A stretch of DNA of 64,000 bases from Sphagnum compactum (taxonomy: Eukaryota; Bryophyta; Sphagnopsida; Sphagnales), in assembly GCA_965153455.1 (NCBI GenBank), contig OZ234503.1:12095118-12159117 (forward strand). The letters are read 5' to 3'. Under the pieces are notes generated by a model that ran no database searches, was not told where the DNA came from, and was given only the letters and a program-made list of their open reading frames with translations. Below, piece by piece: positions 1 to 12,639 of the stretch; the first letter of the stretch is position 1; each line of letters opens with the position of its first letter. Made by a program: the position numbers and the translations under genes.

Positions 1-249
1 TTTTTTTCCAATTTGGCAAAAAAAATTAATTTTTTAGCCTCCAAATTTCACAAAAATAAGATTAAAAAACTCACCAGATTCTTATGAACCTAAAGGTAAC
101 CAAAATTATAGAAGGATTCTAAATTTTCTTCGACTTTCATTTTTTTTCTTACCACCAAATTCGACTAAATAATCTTACGGATGAATGCCACTTCAACTAC
201 ATCTCAAAGTTGTTATTCATAAATAAGTAAATAGATAAATAAATAAATA

Positions 250-425
250 AAAACTGACTTCTTGATGTGGAGTTGGAGTCTTGGGAATGGGGACTTGGCA
301 ACTTGGACTTGACAAATGAGGGGCTTTGGTCATTTGGCAAAGTGGATTTGGCAACTTGGACTTGACAATGTGGGGCTTTGGTCATTTGGCAAAGTGGATT
401 TGGCAAACTAGTAAAGCCAATTTGA
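250..425. repeat. Two-copy ~60 bp tandem repeat
   Basis: A unit beginning CAACTTGGACTTGACAA and ending CAAAGTGGATTTGG occurs twice in direct succession, with a partial third copy diverging on the right. The short open frames across it come from the repeat. The rest of the first 660 bases is AT-rich and shows nothing recognisable. Confidence 0.7.
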
Positions 426-662
426 CAAATTGAAAAATAGCAATGTGGACTTTGCAATTTTGCAAAGTGAACTTGGAAAGTGGTAGTAAAGTGAACTTAG
501 ACTACTTTACAACATGACCCCCAACAAATGGCAAGTTTTCCATTCCATACCTTTCCTTGGGTTCAAAAACTTTATATGAAAAAAAAAAGCTTGTCATTTT
601 TCATTTAATCCTGTAAAAAAAATTTAAAAATAAAATCAAAAGATGGGTGTGGAGTTGGGGCA

Positions 663-665
<3 letters not shown>

Positions 666-711
<46 letters not shown>
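666..711. repeat. (CT)n microsatellite
   Basis: An uninterrupted CT dinucleotide run of about 46 bases. The Arg-Glu frame on the opposite strand is an artefact of it. Between here and 1,060 the sequence is AT-rich and featureless. Confidence 0.97.
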
Positions 712-713
<2 letters not shown>

Positions 714-1059
714 CCAAAATTTTGATTAATTTTTTTCCAAAAAATAGCAAAATTAGTTGAATTTACAGTAGAAGAACACAATTTTCCAAACATTTCCCCC
801 CCAAAAAAAAACCCTAAGTGGGACCCTTGCTTAAAAAACCTAATTCTGATCCATCCAGTTCCACTTAATAATAGCCCAAGTTAAGGTCTCCTACAATAAT
901 AGGAGATATAAGAGTTTGGCATGGTTAAATTTTGTGTGTCCAGGTTTATTTGATTTGGTTCCCAAATGAAGCCAAATTTGTACCCCAAATCCTTCCTTTA
1001 AATGGAAGGCGACTTTGTAACCAAAATTACTAACAAATCAAGTTTGGCATCATTAAGAG

Positions 1060-1430
1060 AAACATGCGACCTTCTCTTGGACGAATATAGGCGACGCGTA
1101 TACAGCAACTGTCGTTGGCGGATGGATGAACATCGATTATTTAAGATAATCGAGTGAGCTTCTCTTGGACGCATGAATGTGGGCGACGCGTGTACGAAAG
1201 CCAGCAACCGATGTTGGCGGATGGATGAACCTTGATAATTTAAGCTTCTCTTAGACGAAGGAGTAGTAGGCGACGCGTGTACGAAAGCTAGCAACCGTTG
1301 TCGGCGGATGGATGAACGTCAATAATTGAAGGTGACCGAGGGAGCTACTCTTGGACGAATGAAAATAGGCGACGCGTGTACCGAAGCCAGCAACCGATGT
1401 TGGCGGACGGACGGACGGACGGACGAACGT
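1060..1430. repeat. Four-copy 87-99 bp minisatellite ending in (GGAC)n
   Basis: The core GGCGACGCGT recurs at 1090, 1182, 1269 and 1368. Each core is preceded by a CTCTTGGACGAA-like block and followed by a CAGCAACCGATGTTGGCGGA-like block. The last copy runs into five GGAC units. It lies directly upstream of the GC-rich leader of the Rab3GAP-like gene. A related array with TCC/GTCC runs is at 35.35-35.80 kb. Confidence 0.85.
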
Positions 1431-2341
1431 CGGTCGAAAATACTTACGCACTCCCGGGCCCGGCCGGCCGGCCGGCGGAGCGCGCAACAGTAGCCCTGCA
1501 GAGCGTAGTGCAAGCCCTAAAGCAAGGCCGGGGCAGGCGTCGACGGCGGGATTTGAGGTTGTTCGGCATTGGGCGATGGAGGCAGCGTCACGTGCAGAAG
1601 CAGCAGCAGAAGTAGTCCCTCCTGCAGTGCCTCCTTGTCTTTGCCCCTTTTCCGTGTGTCCCCGGGTCCCATGATTCATCGTCATCCCTCCTACTTTTCT
1701 TCCTATCAAATACTTATCATCTCATCATCATGATCATCATCATCATGTTGTTCACGATTTAGTGTTCCTCCAGGCTTATTCCAACTCCATTTGTCATGCT
1801 TTCAACGCATTGCACTTGACGTTTTCCAGATTTTTGTTTTGTTTTGTTTTCTTTCGGTGTTTGATCGTGCACGCGATGTTTTTGGCTCCCTTTTTCGATT
1901 ATTTGCACGTCTCTTAGTATAGATTTTGTTTTGAATTTTTTAAAAAAAAATTCAGCGCGTTTTCTGTGACATCGGCTTCTTTTGTTTTTGTTTCTCGCTT
2001 GCTCCCTTGTTTGCTGGTATGAGCTGCTGCTATGCTGAGGAGGTTTCTCGTTCTCCTTTTCGTCTCTTCCGAGGTTTCGCTTGCTGTACTGCAGCAGCAT
2101 TGCGGTACTTCTTCTTCTACCATGCCTATTTGTGTCGGCCGCAATCCAGTCTCGTGTTGGATTTCTTATTTCCCTGTTGGTGTTCTCTAGCGCATTTTCT
2201 CTGTGTCCGTGTGCGGCCTCTGTCTTCATCTGCAACATCCGTGATTGCGGTGTGATTTTTGATCTTCTTATTCCTCCCGGGGCAGCAGCCGTTTCTGTGA
2301 AGTGGTGAAAAGCCGAGGTCAGTTTTGAAGGTGCCCTTCTG
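1430..2341 (+). promoter_or_regulatory. GC-rich promoter and 5' leader of the Rab3GAP-like gene
   Basis: From 1,440 to 1,680 the sequence is strongly GC-rich compared with its AT-rich surroundings, with a GGCCGGCC cluster near 1,460. From 1,750 to 2,340 it is pyrimidine-rich on the plus strand with no long coding frame, as expected of a plant 5' untranslated leader. It ends immediately before the ATGATG chosen as start. No TATA box can be assigned with confidence. The role is inferred from position and composition. Confidence 0.5.
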
Positions 2342-5300
2342 ATGATGGATTCATCCTTGGTTTCAAAAGCGAAGTCAGGTAATACGAACTTCCCCTAATC
2401 CTAATGGCTCTGGCTCATGTATTGGTCGTTTGTACGAGTTGTGATGATGCCCATAGGTAGTTGCAGATGGTTCAAGAGCCCGCTGCATTGGCACCTCTTT
2501 GAAGTCAATTTTGCAAATTCAGTGGATTCTGACCTCTGAGATTGGGCTCAAATCCTTTGAATGCAACGATCTGGTCTTTGGAGGTCACAAGTTTTAGGGT
2601 TCTGGTATGCTGATATACCAAACCTTGACTGTGGTGTCTTGATAACCAATCTGTTTGAAGTTGTCTTGGAACCAGCCCTTCATGCATAAAGGGAATTTTA
2701 TCAGGTTGCCTGTAAATTCTGATCACTGCTGTCCAATTTTTTTTGGATGTGGTGGAAGATGTGCAAGGGCATCATGATATGAACAGACTGACAATTGTGG
2801 GATTGATCACCAGTGATCTCAAGACTGCTGCCCAAGAAATACCTCTTTTCTTCATTTCAGTAGATGCAGGGATCTTCTGGGGTCTCTAGGTTGTGGAAAG
2901 GAAGGTGTTCATTACAGATGATATACAAGCGAAAAAAGAGATTCAAAGACACTGCTATGAGAATTAGGTTTAGGGTTCAGAGTTGGTTCAACAAGAGGAA
3001 CAGTGAAGGCAGAATTGTTTAGACAAATGGTCTATCCCAGTAGTACCCATCAGGACTGAACACCTATCACCTGAAATATGATTGGCATCCACTATGGCCA
3101 GTCCATTATGCCATGTAGAATCTGCAAATTTTGTTTTATGTTGCTGGTTTACAATTGTGGGCACATGGTCTCCAATCTTCTCTGAAATTGTGAATGTAGA
3201 ACCCGTCATCCATCCTTTACTTCCCCTAATTCAAGAATCAAATTCTGGATTAGGAGTTGGAGCAAGGAGCATTCAAATCTTCCCAAGCTTCCTGACTTTC
3301 TCCCTGGCTTGGATGCAGGGAAGTATATGTAGCGATTCTTTGTCATGCAACCTTGAATATGTGTTGCTAGTAAAGATTTTCTTGTCTGTGTGATCAGCAT
3401 TGCAGAATGCTGCTGCGAAAGCTGAGCGAGTTCTTACAGAAATAAAAGCAGACATCAAGGCCGACTTTGGGAGGCCCTCCACCCCAGATAGTACTACTCG
3501 ACTTAGTGGAAGATTCCATCCAAGTGAGCCACTATCCATTGATGCCTGTTTCAGAAACAGCTTGTCATACTCAAAATCAAATCTGTTTAGTCACTGTGAT
3601 TGTCTCTTGATAGAGATTTGTGCTTTTTGTCAGATAGTGTAAGGCTACTTCAGATGCCTATAACTGTATATTAGCCGAGGGTGATGACACAAAGCCTATA
3701 GGTATGTGATTTTTTTTGTGGCAGGGAAAAAATTCAGTCCTTTTTTGTTTAGGCTTAACCGAATGTCCAAATGTGATTGCAGGTGGTAATGGCACATTGG
3801 AGTTGCCTTGGACTCCAAAAGATGAATCTGAAAAACCTCATGAGGCAGAGTTTAAGAGACGGATCCTTGAATTATCTAAGGTCAGGTTCTAACTTTTGCA
3901 CACCTGGTTATGAGTGGCTGGAGCATCAAGCCAATAGCCAGGTGGTTGGGACCCATGCCCGGCTTGCCAGTGGTTCAATTCAGCACTAGGCCATGCTAGA
4001 TGTTGCCTATGATGGTCAACTCAGTTATAGTAGGGGACCTAGTCACTGAAAAAATTGTGTTTACCTGGGGGGCAAACCCTGGGGGAGGGTTGCCATTTGT
4101 GATAGTTAGACAGTGACCATGTCTTGAAGGAGGCAGTAAGTCCTATAGGGTCAACAGTCTACTAGGCATGCTTAGTTGGTGTGTCTGTTTTGGCCTGGCC
4201 AGAACTGACACAATGGTTGCCTTTAAAGTGTTGTGTTGGAGTTTTCTTTGCAAAGTCCCTGATATTATTTGACAAACAAGTGTCTCACTTTTGTTTTTGC
4301 ATTGTCTGGTGTGTTACAGGGTAGCTTAGGTCAGGTGCATCAGGATAATTACATTAGTTCTGTATGTCAGCTAAGTGTTCCTATCTGTGTTGTGATTTGC
4401 AGAGGCCAGAGGATTTCTTAGGAAAGATTTATGATGAGCATCAGTACATTGACACACCCACTGCAATGACCTCTGTTGGCAATATTCTTGGGGTATGGGA
4501 TATCTACACCATAAGAGTGCAAAATATGTTGCAACTTGAATGAGGATACTATAGAGTTTTTTTCTTAGCAATTTCTCTTGCATGCTAGTCAACATCACAG
4601 TTGAGTCTTCCCATTACTTTTGGAAATGCATAGAAACTCAGGATGCAGATTTTGTAGAATGGTATGCCCAAAATTTTGGGTAGATTGTTTATATAGTTAT
4701 CTACAGTGTACACCTAATGTTGGGAGCTCATGAGGTCAAGTCATGGCAGCTCACCTCTGTTATGAGACCATGATGCTGGAAATGGTCTGTCACTTTGTGA
4801 GCAACTCTCATAAGGTTATGACTGTACTTATTGTCATCTTACCTTCCAATTGTTGTTGGGGAGATTTCTCTGTAATTTCATAGATGTAGAGTGCAACACA
4901 TGCTTTTCTGGTAGACAGGCTTGCATCAGCTTGGCTTGGTGTATTACTCTCCTGAATTACTTGACATGGCTAGAATGTGTGATTGGAACCTCTGGGCTCT
5001 GCATCATTCCATCCTGATGAGGCTGACATGTAGTTGAAAAACTGTGGTTTAGGGCTGCAGTGGCCAGACAAGAATGTCAGAATGACAATTGTTGTGCATG
5101 TGTTTTCATACTGCTTGTACCTTATGTATATTGCATGTATGAACTTGATGTAGTAGAAGTTGTGTCTGCTGAAGGTTCATTTAATCTGAATACAGTTTGA
5201 ATATTTCAGATTGGAGAAAACATGAGCTTGCTTTTGTTGAGGAATTTCTGAGCATCTTTCTCCTATTCCTCTGCAGTTTGATGAAGGTTTGAGAGACCTT

Positions 5301-8300
5301 TGGTTCCAGTATGTTCCAAAGAAGATGAAGGAGCAAGAGTTCTGGCGTCGGTACTTCATTGCTGTGAAGTCCATACGGCAGGAGGTCATAGATGGAGAGT
5401 GTGAAAATGCCATTGCCAGGAGCTGGTCGAATCTTGAACAGAGGCTGACATTTGGGGGCATTGGAGCTGAGGTATGCACCCTGACAATGAGGCCATGCTT
5501 TATTGGACATATTGATCTGGAATGCCAGGCTGTAGTAGACTGTACCACCTTTCTGCCATTAGGATGATTGGCATCGCATGTCTGTACAGAGATTTATTTC
5601 ATGTTGGATTAGTTCTATCTTTTATTTTCCTCATTTGGGCCTTCCTTCTGTGTTATCATTTCTCTGTTGTCTTTTCTGGTTTTCTGTTATCTTTCTTTTT
5701 TGTATTTGGTTGGATATCTTCTTAAGTTCAGGATTTGGTCTTGTGAGTTCTGGTTCTAGGTTACCCCAATCTATTGGTTTGGAGTCTCGGTTACACCCAT
5801 ACAGGTATGCTTGGAGGTGGAATGTGAATGGAATGAGCTGATGTAAGTCTAAAGGAAAAAAATGTACATTTTGTAACATTTCATGCCCAGTGGTTTCATG
5901 CTCTGAAGGGTTGTGGCTTTTCCAGTCTCTGAGGAAGGATCCCCTGGAGGAGGAGGCATATAAGGAAGCACTTTCTGTTGTTGCCATTCCCCCATCAATG
6001 ATTGTTCGGCGTCTTGCTGCTGCCATAGAGTAAGTCCACTGTATTTTGTTCCTGGTGTTGGATTGTGCAACCTCAGTTGATGCCAGTCCTATTGTTTTTG
6101 CAAATCTCGGTAGGCCTAAGAATGAATACCCTGTGTAATCTCAAAAGTTATGCATGGTTTTGCCTGGAAACTTCAGTTCAGAATCCATACTGTGGATCCA
6201 AAATCCTACACTTTATGCCCCAACCTAAACCCAAGACCCTGACTGTATCTCTAATCCAGGGTGGGCAGATCAGTTAAAAGTATGCAAGAGCTGGCAATCC
6301 AGGGTGGACGAATGCTGGACAGAGACAGCCCTTTGAACAGTGGGGACTGGTCAGTCTTAGTTTCTGGATTTGCAGCCATGAAAAGGATTAGCAGCAGGGA
6401 CAAGGACAACAAGCTTAGGAATTCAAAAGGCAATAATTTTGGTGCTACTTTATTATGGTCCCTCTTTGATGCAGGTAACTTGACTTCCAGCTGTTCCACA
6501 CTTTTTGATGGCATAATAGACTTGGTCTAGTACCCTATTGTGTAGGCACTTTTTGGTGACAAGACCCAAAAGTTTGATAGGTAGGAAGACTGACTGTGTT
6601 CAACAGTTCCTTTCTGTCTCATGGTTTCTGACATTCTGTCAGATACCCTGCAGATACACAACATGAAGAGAGAGAAGACAACAACCCTACAGGTGGCCCA
6701 AAACTTCCAGAAGAAGTTCATGGGGCCCCACCTGATAGCTTTGTGGCTCAGCTGGCTGAAATTATGGCAGGGATTAAAACTGAGCAGTTGATGGCTGAAT
6801 TCTGGCTAGAGGTGATCAAAGAGGTATGCTCACAGTTCTTCAAAAGGAGGTTCTGATGAATTATGCTAGCTCCAGCTGGTGCCCCGCATAGATTAAAATG
6901 CTATTGCTATGCCTTTCTCTCCACAGGACTCTATTGAAGTAGAAACTGCTGATGTTTTTTCCTCTATGATATTTTGAGTTTCTTGATTGATCTGTGGGTT
7001 TCATCTACATCACATGCAGCTTAGGCGTCGTTGGCTGGAAGGACTACCAATTCCTCGAATGCCAGTGGATGCAAACCCAGACCTCCGCTACTGTCTTTTG
7101 CACCAACAGTTGCAACTTATAAATTGCTGCATTGCTAGGCACAAGCGGAGAGTAGCAGATCTAGCTGCTTTAGAGGCCCTGAGTGAATATGGATCTAATG
7201 GAGGACGTGAAGTTGGATCTCAACCATGTGGTGATGATGGGTTGCCTTCTCTTGCTTCGCTTATTGGTGGTCATCCAAACCTGTTGTTTGCGAAGACAAA
7301 ATCTGGAGAATTGAAGCTTAGGCTTGGGGCAGACCTCCCAGCAGCAGACCTTCGCATGTTGGAGACAGGGGAAGCTGTGTATTCACCTATTACACAGGTA
7401 TGTAGTTGTGCTCTCTTTTTAAGTGTCTGATTTTCTCTTTCAGTAATTCTGTTTCTCTGTCCTCTTTCTTTTCTACATCTGCACTGTAAGTATTGAGTTT
7501 TCAGTTAACACTGCTGTGTAACTTGAACTTGTGATTCTTAATTTGCTGTCTCCAATCCTCTAACTAGCTGTCCTCTCTTGCAAGTGAGAACTTTTGTCTT
7601 CCATTACCATCTGTGTAGACCTCTGAATGCCTTAGTCTTAGATTCTTGGTTGTGCAGGGGCAACCTGAAATGAGATGAAGCTTACCCTCCCAAGCTTGTT
7701 GCAGCTTGATTGAGGGTACTATTGACTTTTTTTAGTAGCTTTGCCTTTCAAGTCCTGGCTGACTTCATGACAGAGACTTTACCTGTTGCTTCCAGAAATC
7801 AGGCAGAAACTTGAGATGTGGGATTTTTTAGTTTTGCCCACAATTTTGAGCAGATTATTGCATACTTATCTACACACAATCAGGAGCTGATGTAGTCAGT
7901 GGAGGCAACTAGTCACTGCCATTCATGATGAAGGTGATGGTCTGATAGTTTGTGAGTGGCACCCACAAGGTCATAAACTGCCCTCATTTTTGTCATGCTC
8001 ACTTTGGTTTTCTCAAAGTGACAAGATGGCTACTTGCAAAGTATTATTGTGGAGATTTCTCTGCAATCTCAGACATGTCTTCAGCTGTCAGTATGGTTAT
8101 TGCCTGATTTTGCAGGAAAACCCTGTGATGACAGAGGATGCCATACGAGAAACAGAGGAGCTCATTCTTCGCACTGGGAGGTAGGTTTTGCCAGCTTCTG
8201 TCCAACAGCAAAATTATGGAGAGGAGTTGCAGGATCTGTTGACATGCAGCTGTCTCAGTTTTATGAAACAAGTTTTATCACCATACAATCTCACTTGTTT

Positions 8301-10013
8301 TATGTTGTGGTTTTCTCCTGGTGCAGTGTTGGTGCAGGCTGTTCACAGCTCCTCTCTGATATGCAAGCATTTAAGGTCCTGGAATTCAGCAAAATCATCA
8401 GAAACCTCTCAGGAACTTCATAGTTATGCTCATAAGGCGTGCTGAAATCCAAGGAATCTGAACAGAGCTGGAATAACCTTTCCTCTCCAAGTTTTGCATA
8501 CTGGAAAAGTTTGGCCACATTGACTGTTTGCATTGATCAACTTACAGCATTCTATATTTGATTGTCATCTCATGTTTGTATTTGCATACAGGCTGCAAAC
8601 CCAGGGTGTATTCTAGAAGATTTTGTTCGGTGGTATTCTCCCTTGGATTGGATGGAGGATCCTGGGTCAGGTGAACTGAATCATGAGTATCAACAAGAGG
8701 GTGGACAAGACATGGCAATTCGAGGCTATCTCAGTGTACGGATGCAATGTCAAGGTACTTGACTCTTTGCATGTTCTTAGATTTGTTTGTCAGCATTTTG
8801 GATTAGAAGTGCTGGGTTGCATACTTGCATACCCTGAGGAGGTATCTTGAGCAAGGCTCATTCACAGCTTGATCTAATTTCATTGCTTTGTGATGGTGGA
8901 TAGGGAACTTGTGGCAAGAGTTATGGGCTTCGGCAAAACCAGTGCCAGCCATCAAACAGGCACCCTTGTTTGATGAAGAGCTTGCTGGGTGAGTTGCATC
9001 TGCTGGGGCATTTGCTTTCAAGAATATTAAGGAGTCTCTTTAGCTTGGGATTGAAGGACCATGATGACAATTCTCAAGAATTTTGCTGTTCTAAAGAGAT
9101 GTGTGTTGGGTTTGGATGGAACAGTGAAAGCACTCTTGATGCTCTGGAGAATCTGGCTCCTTCTGATCTCTTCGAACAACTCTTTACAGCTGCGGTGAGG
9201 TTTTGCTAATCGTCAAGCCCATGCATTTTTAGTTGGCATGGGTAAATTACATGCATCAATGTTATTTGTTTGGAACTAATTGAGCACCTGCTTTCAAGTT
9301 GTTTGATCTGGACAGATCTGTGATTGTGTGATGTCTTTCTGTTTGCAGCTAAGTGCCGGATTTGCAATTGCTGAAGCTGCCCCTGCTGCAAAGAGGGATC
9401 ATGTTGCTACATGTTTGAAAGAGTGCACGGATTACATTGTGACTACCTGTACTCGTGGGATGAGTACATCTAAGCTTGAGCACCTTTGTGAGGTATGTAA
9501 GCTCTTTCAGGTTCTCATGCAAGGACATGGCTATCTTTGAACTCTTGCAGTGCTTAGGTCAATGTTTTATGTAATAGTTTTCCATCAGAAGACTGACAAA
9601 ATTTGCCGGTGGGGTTGGTTAAGAGGATCTTTTGTCCATTTATTGATTGAAGGTTTAACAAAGAACTTTTGCAGGTCTATGAGGTAATGGAGACTGCAGT
9701 GAATGCTCCCCCCCCAGTAGAGCCTGTAGAGCCTGAAGTAATGTCAACCAATGTCAGCATTCCATTTGAGGCAAATGTGGGGGTTTTTCCTGAGCCTATT
9801 GCAATGACAGAATTTGATAGTCCATTATCGAGGAAGTCTTATAACAATCAGCAAGCGACCCAGCTCCTCAAAGGGGAGAATGTTGGAAACCTGATCTCAC
9901 GTATCTTTGAAGTAAAAGCTTCCTTGTTTGAAAAAAAGCAGATGAGATCTTTCACAGTCGATGACAAAAGGCGACCATCACCAACAGTGTCTGGTGAATG
10001 GACTTTTGTTTAG
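2342..10013 (+). CDS. RAB3GAP1: Rab3GAP catalytic subunit homologue (16 exons, 775 aa)
   Basis: Exons: 2342-2378, 3398-3523, 3783-3880, 4403-4492, 5277-5471, 5926-6029, 6260-6474, 6654-6823, 7020-7397, 8116-8180, 8327-8375, 8592-8754, 8904-8988, 9125-9194, 9349-9492, 9675-10013. All introns are GT-AG, and the exons sum to 2,328 nt with no internal stop. Family marks: SALQNAAAKAERVLTEIKAD at the N-terminus; LLHQQLQLINCCI (residues ~365-380); ANPGCILEDFVRWYSP (~511-526), the most conserved block of the Rab3GAP catalytic family; ELWASAKPVPA; and the terminal EWTFV. In animals this subunit pairs with RAB3GAP2 as a GAP for Rab3 and an exchange factor for Rab18, acting on ER, lipid-droplet and autophagic membranes. 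A Rab-regulatory role here is by homology. Start: tandem ATGs at 2342 and 2345. The weakest junction is exon 7 to exon 8, where the linker is poorly conserved. The gene appears intact. Confidence 0.9.
4640..4905. repeat. Dispersed repeat in Rab3GAP intron 4, copy 1
   Basis: Lies in the 4493-5276 intron. It shares an ordered series of blocks with 7,830-8,070 in another intron of the same gene: an AAATTTTG...AGATT block, TTATCTACA, GGAGCTCATG, the TTTGTGAG...CAAGGTCAT block, and GGAGATTTCTCTG. Flanking intron sequence shows nothing else. Confidence 0.6.
7830..8070. repeat. Dispersed repeat in Rab3GAP intron 9, copy 2
   Basis: Diverged copy of the repeat at 4,640-4,905, in the same orientation and block order, ending in GGAGATTTCTCTGCAATCTC. 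It sits about 45 bp before the acceptor of the 65 bp exon at 8,116. Confidence 0.6.
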
Positions 10014-11740
10014 GCAAAAGAATTTGTGATTCACTCTAGAGTGTCACTATTTAAAGAGGTGTAGTGATGAAAGTTTTGATCTTGAAAACTTTCTACTAGA
10101 GGGAAATAGTAGCTGTGACTCAGGCCTTTTGATTATTCAAGGTTCTCTATTTGGAGACAAAACATTGTGAATGCAACAGGGAACGAAAGACAAAGGGATT
10201 TTGTTTATGAGGCTTGCTGGCAGTAGCTCTGTTTTTCAAAAGGCAACTGGTTTCAGATTAGCACTTAGGAGAGTGAATTGGAACAGGGAATGAGGTATGA
10301 AACTCTGAGGTCATCCAGCCATATTCTGGATGCAGACTTTGTAAAGTATATTCCAATGCAGGTGTGTTCAACAGTACAGGCATGCTGATATGGAACTTCA
10401 CTATCTATGCCACCCTTGAAACAGCGGAAAATCCTGGATCAGTTAGAGTTCTGGAACTGGTGGTTCTTGCAGATTTTAGTGAAGGTAGTTATGACTGGTT
10501 TGCAGAGTGTCTCCCTGACCCAATATGCATAATTTGGCTCGATGCTGGAGTTTGCCATCTACCAGTGCAGTGCATGACGAGTTGAGTTCAAGCTTGATAT
10601 CCCATGTTCAACTGGAGGACATTCAGATGAGTTGGAGTTCAATATCCCGTATTCAACTGGAGGTCATTCAGACGAAATTGCTACCAGTACTAGGGTGACT
10701 GGTACTCAATCTCACCCACTTTGTAATGTGCATTTAGAATTCTGTAGTATTTCCTTGATGTTCCTGACTTTGGACAATAGGAGCCCTGCCTGAACTATCC
10801 CTGGGCTTGGTCACAATGCCCTCAAACTTGTCATTCTTCTAATTACATTTGTACATTAGTTTGTCCATTGTTTCATTTAGCTTCTGCCCTGGTACCTATC
10901 AATTGTGGACAGTCTAATAGTTAACAGGAAGTTCAATTTCTCTTGTTTTCTATTTCATCATGGCAAATGCTGGGGTTCGGAAAAGTAACCAAGGTTGTAA
11001 TTTCATATTAGAGCATCTCCACCGTCAGCAGTGGGAAACAGAGTTTGGACCTGAAAATATGCTGAGGGCAGTGTGATCTCCAAGAGAGTGAATCAGAAAA
11101 AATGACTCCTTGTGATTGGCTGGCCATAATGATTGACCAATGTGATGTCGTGTAACAAGTCTTTCCCTTTATATTGTCCAATTTTTCATGTTTATGGGTG
11201 GGGATGCTATCACACTATATTCTCCAATTCTTGAGTTCTTTCTTTCTTTTTGACTTCGCAAATTTGCATGAGTTGAAACTTCATTATGCAAATGTGGTTC
11301 AAATATGAAGGGCTGCGAGAAAATTAAAAAAGGTTAAAGCCGCATGTTGAAGGAGGGTTTTATACATATTTGTGATTTTCTTGCCATCCTGATTACCTAG
11401 ACACATTTGATTCAGGTTGCGAGGCATGGAATTTGTTTTTGAAAAAAAGGTTGTAGTTATATTCACAAGAATATTTGTGGTTTTGTTACCATGTCATTTC
11501 AGATTAGGGCATATATTTTTAATTATTTATTCTGCAAATTGCATGAGTTGAAAAAACTTCATTAAACACATTCAATCCTAACTTGAAGCCACTGTTTCAT
11601 TTTTGTTTTTTTTAAGTCATAAAATTATAGCTCTACTCACAAATTAGAGAGGACAAAAATATGAAGAGCCAAAAGATATTCTTTAAAAATGAAATGAGTA
11701 ATGTGTAAAATAAATAAACCTTAATAGGTTAAAAAAATAT
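10014..11740. other. 3' flank of the Rab3GAP-like gene and gene-free spacer
   Basis: The first several hundred bases after the stop at 10,011-10,013 keep genic base composition and probably hold the 3' untranslated region. A ~45 bp direct repeat (GAGTTCAAGCTTGATATCCC-like and GTTCAATATCCCGTATTCAA-like) lies near 10,580-10,670. From about 11,200 the sequence becomes AT-rich. No coding signal found. Confidence 0.5.
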
Positions 11741-12120
11741 GTTACCTCAGTTGCTTGTTTTTACTACCTACCTACCAACAACCCATAAGTGGTTTGTTAG
11801 TAGGTAGGTAGTAAAACCAGCCCTAACCTAAGTATAAATGGTCTACTTATCTAGTAGTTACCTATTTTCCTACCTACCTACCTATATATGAGACCTATTT
11901 CTTACAAAATTAGTTACCAAGATGAAACCAAATATTAACTCTTGAGGTTCATCCACAACTGAGTAACAATGGGCATCCAGTGGATGGTGCGCTGGTGGAT
12001 GGATGGATGGATGGATGCTGGTTCCCTGTGGCCCTCTGGTTTTGCCCCTACCTTGTCTTTGAGGGCAAGGCAAGGTTCGGGCTTTGGTTGTGCAGGTGCC
12101 ATGCCCAACACTGAACATGA
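11740..12120. mobile_element. Copy of a hairpin-bearing dispersed element (family M), partial
   Basis: Contains a near-perfect hairpin at 11,758-11,816, arms TTTTACTACCTACCTAC and its complement around a short loop. It then carries the family block through GATGAAACCAAATATTAACT to GGCATCCAGTGGATGGTGCG. Other copies: 43.68-44.07 kb, 53.45-53.85 kb, and inverted at 51.78-52.11 kb and (partial) 42.54-42.66 kb. A (GGAT)n run sits at 11,997-12,016. The 5' inverted terminus of better-preserved copies is not seen here. Confidence 0.65.
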
Positions 12121-12639
12121 GTGAAAATCTTTGGCAAGGATATGTAGGTCCTTGGGTGGGGGTCCCTTAAGGACTTGATCCTTTAGAAAAGAATTTTGAA
12201 ATTAATGAAAAAGGAAAAGCTTGTTAACTCTGTGGAAAATGACTTCATTATTTGAGGCAGCTTCTGATGGCAGAATAGGTGTGTAGTAGATGCAGGTCTA
12301 CTATTCCCTTCCTCTTGTGGAACATCAATTGGAGGAAACCTTTTTGGTTCAGGAAGAAGCATCCATTGATAAAGAGCAGAAGATTTTTAAGACCAAGATT
12401 TGCTGTTGTTTAGAAAGAAAATTGGGAAGTTTTGGGAAAATTTTGTTTTTCTAGTGTAAATTTGAGATTTTTTTTTCCCCTGATTTTTTTGAAAATTTTG
12501 CTGAGTTTTTCATATCAAAAATTTGAAAAAACAAATGCTGAACATGAAGTGCTGGGAGGCAAGTTCACAGAAATAAGCACACTCGAAATATACACTCACA
12601 GAATTTTTTGATCAAAATTGTTGATGAGTTCATGGCTGC

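Noticed and set aside
605-793. Minus-strand frame with an Arg-Glu run
   Set aside because: Created by the CT microsatellite; no other coding sign.
1251-1709. Minus-strand 152-codon frame in the GC-rich region
   Set aside because: High GC lowers stop frequency. The frame covers the minisatellite and promoter region and matches no family.
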